DNA of 64,000 nt, from positions 219,243,363 to 219,307,362 of the forward strand of contig CM035406.1 in the NCBI GenBank assembly GCA_020310875.1, written 5' to 3'. This DNA comes from Ceratopteris richardii (Eukaryota > Streptophyta > Polypodiopsida > Polypodiales > Pteridaceae). This document shows, in pieces, positions 57,300-64,000 of this stretch (within the stretch, counting starts at the first letter, position 1; the number at the start of each line of letters is the position of its first letter). A program made the position numbers and the translations under genes. The notes beneath the pieces are model-generated. The model searched no databases, was not told the origin of the DNA, and worked only from the letters and a program-made list of their open reading frames with translations.

Positions 57300-59643
57300 A
57301 AGCAATGGCTAAATAGCATCTTCCACAAAAACAACATCATGGCTAACCAAAATGTGTTTGGTCTGTGGATGATACAGACAATAGCCTTTACTTTCATAAT
57401 TGTACCCAACAAAAATACATTTTACTGCTTTATCGTCCAATTTTCTGCGATGTTGTTTAGGCACTAATGCATATGCCAGACAACCAAAAACACGCAGATG
57501 AGCAACAGATGGCGTTCGATTATGCCAAGCCTCATATGGAGTGATAGACTGTAGCGATTTAGTGGGACACCTGTTAAGTACATATGCTGCACACATGACA
57601 ACCTCAAGCCAGAAACTATGTGGTAAAGCCTAACTCTAACCATACACCTCGCCATCTCCATGAGTGATCTGTTCTTCCATTCAGCAAATCCATTTTGTTG
57701 AGGTGTATACGTCACTATACACTGGTGTTTTATCCCACTTTCAGCCAGAAATGCATTAAAGTCAGAAGACATATATTCCCCCCCTCGATCAGAATGGAGG
57801 GTGCCCATTTTACATGCTGACAAATTTTTATCCAAACCCAAAAACTGTTTGAAGCACATGAACACTTTGGATTTTGCTTTCAACGGATATACTCATGCAT
57901 GCCTGGAAAAATCATCAATGAAAGTCATGACGTACAGATAGTTTCCAAAAGAGGGTGTCTGCATAGGACCACAAAACATCGCTATGAACAAGCTACAATT
58001 TCTTAGTAGCCCGAACTGAACCATATTTTGGAAATGAGGAACGTTGCATTTTGTGCAAAATATAGGCTTCCCATACATGTTTAGTGGGTGCCTCTAGTTT
58101 GGGAAAAAAGGACACCATTTTAGATTTCTACAGGCATAGCAAACTAGCGAAATTTAGATGACCAAAGCATGCATGCTAAAGCTTTGCATCCATAGCCTGA
58201 GAATCATGTACTGCACATGCTGAATCATTCACATATCTTTGATAGTCTATGAGCTTATACAGCCCATGACATAAAATGCCAAAAGCAATAATCACGTCGC
58301 CATTTGACATATAAGGAAATGTATACCTGTCATCAACAAATTTCATAACCAAGCCAATCTTGGCTAAAGCCGAAATTGATAACAAATTCTTCTTGATCCT
58401 TGGCACAAATAAAGCATCTGATAAAGTGAAAGAACTACCATCAGCAATAGTCAAAATGATCTTACCAACTCCCATGACAGGATAAGAGGAGTTGTTGGTG
58501 CATGTGACAGTATTCCCTATAGGGGAAGGCTCGAGTGAAGTGAAGAAATTGTGTTGTTCGGTGATATGTTTGGTTGCCTCACTATCAAAATACCAAACAT
58601 CTAAGTCTACTATAGGCATGCATTGCTCATGAGAAGATGGGTCAAAACTGCAAACAGTAGTAAACACCCATTCTTCTTCATGCACAAGATTAGAGGCCTC
58701 TGCAACAATGAATCCGCCCTCTTTCTTTTCTGCCTCTTTCACAGCCAATTTTGGATAGTTCTTTATGATATGATCATTTCCTTTACAGTACTTGCAAAAA
58801 AATTTCTGCTTTTTTTATTTCTTCTCATCTTTGTCTTCCTTCTTCGAATGTGCAGCATTTGAAGATTTTTGCTTGCTAATAGATGAGCTCCATTTACCTT
58901 TGCCCTTCTGACTAACTAGGAAAGCTTGATCTGCAACATGCATGATGGACCTGTTTTGCCTAGACTGATCTTTCTACGACAGAAGAGAGACTAACTCCTC
59001 AAATGACAAGGCATTTGGATTGCCTTTCATCATCAAACAAAGAGTAGAAGCAAAACTCTGATATAATCAGGAAGACCATTCAGAATGTTCTGCACAAGTG
59101 AGCTATCTATTATAACTTCATCAACAGAAATCAATTGTTCTTTCAAATCCTTGATCTTTGTCAAAAAACCATCCATAGAACCACCTTCATTCATCTGCTC
59201 ACTCTCCAACTATTTTTGGAGGTAAGCAACACGAACCTCATTCCTAGCCTGGTACAATGTGGTAAGTGTATCCCAAGCATCCTTAGCTTTTTTGCAAGAG
59301 TGAATGTGAGGAATAATGGCACATTTGACAGACAAAGCTATCAATGCATGTACTTGAGCATCTTTGAGATTTGTCCTATAGTAGCTTCAACAGAAACTGC
59401 AGCACTAATAGGAATCTGTAGAATATCACCATCTTCGACACCATCTCCATCAGCTCTAGCACTTGTATTTGTAGTACCTATATTCGTAGCTGTAACAGGA
59501 TGTCTTTCAACACCCTGCATAATACTCCATAGTCCTTTTGCAACCAATACATGTCGCATCATATAAGCCCATAACATGTAGTTGGTACCATCCAACTTAT
59601 CCTCAATAGCCAACATATGGAATACATCACTTCTTTCAGCCAT
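57300..59643 (-). pseudogene. Copia-4 gag, protease and integrase part
   Basis: From high to low: gag opening MAERSDVFHMLAIEDKLDGT near 59640; protease region WYFDSEATKHIT near 58590, with NNSSYPVMGVGKIILTIADG and LFVPRIKKNLLSISAL; GAG-pre-integrase remnant near 58020-58190; integrase MTFIDDFSRHA near 57900; a region matching the third catalytic block near 57650-57710; and tail KCIFVGYNYESKGYCLYHP near 57370-57430. All parts match Copia-3. A fossil. Confidence 0.88.
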
Positions 59644-59983
59644 GGCCGGTGACTAAAATACCTTGATGTGGAAAATTGACTATATCTCAAAAAGTTGAAC
59701 AGAACTGGCAAGACGAATTCTGCTAAACCTGTAGCAGATTTTGAGATGCTTATATTGGCAAACAGAAACTGGTATGTACCTTTGGCAAAAAAGATGAAAT
59801 AGCCTGCACAAGCGCTATGATAGTGTGTTCGGAGGCCGAAACAAGCTCATATCGCGATTTTGGCACCACAAAGCAAATTTGTTTTGATCTTTGAAACACA
59901 TTGAGTATGCTCACCAAAATTCGTGCGATTTTGAGAGTACAACTGGAGGAGTGTCGGCAACGCGCTAGATGAAGCGGTGACCT

Positions 59984-59995
59984 GCTCTGATACCA
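59984..59995 (-). promoter_or_regulatory. Copia-4 primer binding site (tRNA-iMet)
   Basis: The minus strand reads TGGTATCAGAGC, two bases inside the 5' LTR. Confidence 0.92.
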
Positions 59996-59997
59996 AT

Positions 59998-60225
59998 TGT
60001 TGGAGTTAGACGTCTGTGAAAGCACACAAAAAGCACGAGGAAGAAGAAGCTTGAATCATAACACACAATATTGAATGTATTACCACTAAAATGTACAAAG
60101 ATAAGTAGCCAGTTAGGGCAATAGGCGTATATACAAGCTGGGGGAAAAAAACCTCCTAAAGAGGGAAAAAAGTGCCCCAGTGGTCCTAGAGTGTTCACAC
60201 ACGTCACTATCTAAATATATCAACA
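59998..60225 (-). repeat. Copia-4 5' LTR (right)
   Basis: The 228-bp partner of 55106-55332, followed by AGAAC. Confidence 0.93.
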
Positions 60226-61720
60226 AGAACTACAATACATATGGTAAGGAACTTTTAGTTGTTGTGCATGCTTTAAAAATTTGGAAGCATTACCTTATGG
60301 GTTCTGAAGTTCTAATCAAAACAGACCAACATGCTATTAGGCATTTATTAAATCAACCATTGATTTTTGATAGACACATTAAATATGCTTCATTCATACA
60401 AAATTTTCATCCTATGATTCAATATCAACTTGGCAAAGCCAATGTTGTAGCTAATGCCCTTAGGCGTTTTCCATCCCCATAAATAGATATTGTTTCAATC
60501 AATAATATTTCTGCCATTCATATTCATTCATTTCATGACATGATTCCTACTTATGCATCTGATTTATATTTTTCTCAAACATGGAATGCTTTCAATAATT
60601 CTACACTATCTGATGAGGATCACTACACTTTTCATAATGGATTCTTGTATTTCCAACACAAGTTATGTATCACACAATTTATTAAAGAATTTTTTATGAA
60701 AGAGATGCATGAGCCACCGTACATGCATGCATAATATGGAAAAGGATATTGCAGTATATGTTTCCCATTGCATTATGTGTCAACATGTGAAAAGACATCA
60801 CGGTTAACCATTTGGATTATTAATGCCACTTCCCATACCTATTGGACCATGGGAACAAATTTATATGGATTTTATTACTAGTCTTCTTATAGCTTCCTCT
60901 CATAATGATATGATTTGGACACTTGTTGATAGGTTTAGTCAGAAAGCGTATTTTATTCTTTGTGAAAAGACTCTTTCTACACCTCAAGCTGCTAAGTTAT
61001 TTATTAAATGTATTTTTTCGCATCATGGTTTTCCAAAAGTTATTCTTTCAAATTGAGATGCTCATTTTTGTAATCACCATTTTTGGGTTGCATTATTTCA
61101 AAATTTAAGTTCCAAAATAGACTTTAGATCTGCAATTCATCCTAAAGGTAATGGGCAAAGTGAAGCTAAAAATAGTACTACTTTAGATTTATTACATTGT
61201 TATTCTTTAGATAATCCAATTAATTGGGATGAGAAACTTCCTTTACTACAATTTTCATATAATAACACAACACATACCACTACTAGATGTGCACTGTATG
61301 AAATTGTGTAAGGTAAAAAGCTTCACACTCCCATGTCTATCACTCAAACTGATATACTTATGGATGATTCTTTTGCACAAGATCATATTTCTACACTTCA
61401 TGAGGTTCATGAGCACATTAAGAAGAGTCAAGAACATTACATGCATAATGTTAATAAGAAATGAGTAGCTAAAAATTTTAAGCAAAATAATTTGGTATCG
61501 TTACGAATAATTAAAAGACATTTGAAAAATATTTCACAACATCCTAAGGTTAAACTTGTGCCACATTACTATGGACCTATATTATTCAAGAAATTAATGA
61601 GAATGCTTTTAGATTAGACGTACATTCTCATTGAATATACATAATTCTTTTCATATTAGTTTATTGAAATCCTTTACCACTCACTCCTATTTTAGATGAT
61701 TCTCCGTTGATAGAAGAGGA
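60226..61720 (+). pseudogene. Gypsy G RNase H end, zinc finger and integrase part
   Basis: RNase H end: YGKELLVVVHALKIWKHYLM, TDQHAIRHLL and YQLGKANVVANAL at 60235-60470. An HHCC-like region with CIMCQHVKRHH lies near 60770. The integrase core has MDFITSLLIASSHNDMIWTL and VDRFSQKAYF near 60870-60950, HHGFPKVIL near 61022, PKGNGQSEAKNSTT near 61143 and WDEKLPLLQFSYNNTTHTTT near 61227. It lies directly right of Copia-4. A fossil. Confidence 0.87.
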
Positions 61721-61724
61721 TGTT

Positions 61725-61910
61725 GAAATTTCCATTCCAGAGAAAATACTTGATTATGATGTTACTACTACACACACAGGTAATCAATATCATAGATATT
61801 TAGTTAAATATAAAATCACTCACTTGAAGAATCTCAGTGGGTTCATAAGACATCACTAACTCCACATTATGAGCATGTGATTTTTGCATATCATTCACAG
61901 TCATATTAAA
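61725..61910 (+). pseudogene. Gypsy G chromodomain remnant
   Basis: After an EKILDYDV stretch comes YHRYLVKYKITHLKNLS and a region reading like SxWV followed by H-rich residues. This matches the plant chromovirus chromodomain pattern (EYLVKWK-xP-xxxxW). Chromodomains at the integrase end are thought to steer insertion to marked chromatin. Degraded. Confidence 0.7.
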
Positions 61911-62083
61911 TTCCAGTTTTCCAATTCCATGCATGTGCTTTTACATGGAACATGCTTATGATTGTTTAGTGATGGGACATGTGACCGGCCATTCATGTCT
62001 ATTTTATTCTTATCAACAGAGGTGAGTTGCTTGTCAACTAGGAGGCATGTTCATGATTTGTGTTTTGATTTAGCAGGTGAGGG

Positions 62084-62475
62084 TGTGATGGCACGTGAAC
62101 TTGTTCGGATATTTTTGAAGATAGTTAAAAGATAGTATTTTAGATATTTTTTGTAAAAAAATAGATCGCTTTAAAAAGCAATGCTTCTGTAAAAATAGTA
62201 GATCACTTAGAAAGCAACGATTATGTAAATAAAATAGATTTTTGTAAACACACGATTTTTGAAAGGCCGCCTTCATGTATCTTCTATTCAAGACGTAATG
62301 TGAAATACCTATAAATGCACATACCCTGATAGACTGCTCCATCAAAGTATGTGGGGGGCGATTGTACCCAATCTGGTGTCAAGTCTCTTGTCTCTTCCTA
62401 TTCTGTTTATGTTTTTGTGAGATCTCATTTCTGTATTATCCTCTGTGTACGTGCGTCTGCAAGATCTGCTCAACA
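62084..62475 (+). repeat. Likely Gypsy G 3' LTR
   Basis: Starts TGTGATGGCACG directly after a GGTGAGGG purine tract and ends GCTCAACA. A TATAAAT box lies at 62310-62316. The size of about 390 bp and the place after the chromodomain fit. No second copy is in the window, so the limits are inferred from TG...CA only. Confidence 0.55.
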
Positions 62476-62479
62476 CAGT

Positions 62480-63040
62480 GACCCTCGGTATGACTAACAT
62501 GGTCTTTCCATGCATTTCCAATGGTCATACCAACGCTGATGCATGATCATCGGTATGGTTAGCGTCGGTATGCTCATCATATGTTGTATTGTGAGTGGAG
62601 CTAGTATTGAGAATGACATTAACACAAGTTTTCGACAGTTGTGGTTGGTTGACTTTCAAATCTAACAGGAGAAAAAATGTGCCTCAAAGTCTCCTGTTTG
62701 TACTTGTCAAGATTGTACGAGTTGTACTTTCTATTCTTTTATTCACTGCATGTTTTTGTGAAGGCGTTACAATTAAGAGTACTAATATTCAGAAACTGAA
62801 TAATTTTTTGCGCCTATTTTAACAAGTAGTAGAACAAGAAGCATTTTGTACTTATCTAAAGGTTTGATCGAGAATTTACTCTTCATTCTTTTGGTGTTAC
62901 GCATGTATGGTGCGAGCAAATATGTTGCACCAATAGTAGGGGAAAGCACTTTGATCTGTCGGTTTAACCCCCACAATTTCCATCAAATAGTTTTCCAAAA
63001 ATAATTTGCACGAGCCAGTCAGAGTATCTCTATGCATGTG
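62480..63040. other. Spacer between chromovirus LTR and satellite
   Basis: No coding support. Four TCGGTATG or GTCATACC words in both orientations lie at 62485-62570, forming imperfect inverted repeats. Confidence 0.5.
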
Positions 63041-63046
63041 GTATTG

Positions 63047-64000
63047 GTACCTGGGGGTCATATAGGTGAATGGGCATACTAGCTATGGCTTCAACTATGA
63101 AAGAACAATTGTATCCCCAGAGCTTCAACTGTGAAAGAACAATTGTATAGGTGAATGGGTACTATCGAGCTTCAACTTTGAAAGAACAATCGTATAGGTG
63201 AATGGGCATAGTACCTAGGGGTCGTATAGGTGAATGGGCATAGTACCTGTGGCTTCAACTTTGAAAGAACAATTGTATCCCCTAAGCTTCAAATTTGAAA
63301 GAACAATTGTATAGGTGAATGGGTATTATTGAGCTTCAACTTTGAAAGAACAATTGTATAGGTGAATGGGCATAATACCTGGGGGTCGTATAGGTGAATG
63401 GGCATAGTACCTCTGGCTTCAACTTTGAAAGAACAATTGTATCCCCCGAGCTTCAACTTTGAAAGAACAATTGTATAGGTGAATGGGTACTATCGAGCTT
63501 CAACTTTGAAAGAACAATTGTATACGTGAATGGGCATAGTACCTGGGGGTCGTATAGGTGAATGGGCATAGTACCTATGGCTTAAACTTTGAAAGAACAA
63601 TTGTATCCCCCGAGCTTCAACTTTGAAAGAACAATTGTATAGGTGAATGGGTACTATCGAGCTTCAACTTTGAAAGAACAATTGTATAGGTGAATGGGCA
63701 TAGTACCTCAGGGTCATATAGGCGAATGGGCATAGTACCTGTGGCTTCAACTTTGAAAGAACAATTGTATCCCCTGAGCTTCAACTTTGAAAGAACAACG
63801 GTATAGGTGAATGGCTACTATCGAGCTTCAACTTTGAAAGAACAATTGTATAGGTGAATGGGCATAGTACCTCACGGTCGTATAGGTGAATGGGCAGAGT
63901 ACCTGTGGCTTCAACTTTGAAAGAAAAAATGTATCCCTCGAGCTTCAACTTTGAAAGAACAACTGTATAGGTGAATGGGTACTATCCAGCTTCAACTTTG
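63047..64000. repeat. 164-bp satellite array, runs off the window
   Basis: The landmark GTACCTxxxGGTC(G/A)TATAGG starts at 63047, 63211, 63375, 63539, 63703 and 63867, spaced exactly 164 bp each time, giving nearly six units. Each unit holds three copies of GCTTCAACTTTGAAAGAACA followed by ATTGTAT, and three of TATAGGTGAATGGG, so it has an internal sub-repeat structure. Units differ at only a few bases. The array continues beyond the window edge. Confidence 0.96.

Larger units (their letters stand above)
55106..60225 (-). mobile_element. Copia-4: older relative of Copia-3
   Basis: Seen: LTRs of 227 and 228 bp differing at about 8-9% by eye, perfect AGAAC duplications, a tRNA-iMet primer site, and the same gag-pol order as Copia-3 on the minus strand. 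Broken in perhaps fifteen places. The LTRs and proteins are clearly the same family as Copia-3. Confidence 0.94.
49240..62475 (+). mobile_element. Gypsy G: chromovirus-type Ty3 element split by Copia-3 and Copia-4
   Basis: Seen: plus-strand Ty3 RT and RNase H start at 49250-49863, an 87-bp RNase H piece at 55019-55105, and RNase H end, zinc finger, integrase and a chromodomain-like stretch at 60226-61900, then a likely 3' LTR. Two Copia elements lie in the gaps, each with its own target duplication. Gag, protease, the N-terminal part of RT and the 5' LTR are missing. The chromodomain places it with chromoviruses. Perhaps eight to ten breaks besides the insertions. Confidence 0.85.

Noticed and set aside
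49864-60225. Copia-3 and Copia-4 considered as one tandem element sharing an LTR
   Set aside because: Each has its own LTR pair and target duplication, and Gypsy G sequence lies between them.
63047-64000. Regular repeats that could be taken for a CRISPR array
   Set aside because: Units are contiguous 164-bp satellite copies without unique spacers, in plant nuclear DNA.

Overview
This 64 kb window is plant nuclear DNA built almost wholly from LTR retrotransposons, mostly old and nested in one another. I found no convincing host gene, tRNA, rRNA or CRISPR array. Ty1/Copia elements primed by initiator tRNA-Met, a Ty3/Gypsy element with the TGGTGCCGTTGCCGGGA-type primer site seen in plant Tat/Athila elements, a chromodomain Ty3 element, long microsatellites and a satellite array all point to a land plant with a large, repeat-rich genome. 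The species cannot be read from the sequence; a fern, lycophyte or conifer-like genome is only a guess.

Layout. (1) About 1.34-16.28 kb: a decayed minus-strand Ty3/Gypsy element (Gypsy A), split by two later insertions. These are Copia-1 (2239-8884, minus, target duplication ATAGT) and a short-LTR non-autonomous Copia derivative (12052-15786, plus, target duplication CATTC). (2) About 16.28-24.76 kb: a plus-strand Tat-like Ty3 element (Gypsy B) with 5' LTR, primer site, repeat-bearing leader, gag, protease, RT, RNase H and integrase; no 3' LTR was seen. (3) 24.77-27.72 kb: low-coding DNA. (4) 27.7-32.3 kb: Ty3 and Copia fragments. (5) About 32.28-38.94 kb: a minus-strand Ty3 fragment (Gypsy E) holding Copia-2 (33159-38390, target duplication AAACT). 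(6) 39.0-45.2 kb: a Copia fragment, a second Tat-like pol fragment (Gypsy F), and an LTR-like stretch with primer-like site and palindromic leader. (7) 45.4-46.7 kb: a microsatellite complex. (8) 46.7-62.5 kb: an integrase fragment and then a plus-strand chromovirus (Gypsy G). Two related minus-strand Copia elements are inserted in its RNase H region: Copia-3 (49864-55018) and Copia-4 (55106-60225), 87 bp apart. (9) 63.05 kb to the window end: a 164-bp satellite that continues past the edge.

The genes do not act together as a host pathway. Each element encoded its own gag-pol proteins, and every copy here looks broken. By-eye LTR comparison, which is approximate, suggests Copia-3 is the youngest insertion (about 4-5% LTR difference). 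Copia-2 follows (about 7%), then Copia-4 and the non-autonomous element (about 8-9%), then Copia-1 (about 10%). The Gypsy hosts must be older than what sits inside them.

The most unusual items are: the non-autonomous element with a 317-codon Asp/His-rich reading frame; the doubled HHCC zinc-binding motif ahead of integrase in both Tat-like elements; the repeat-bearing leaders of those elements; the roughly 182-bp tandem repeats inside the Copia-1 LTRs; the twin Copia insertions; and the 164-bp satellite.
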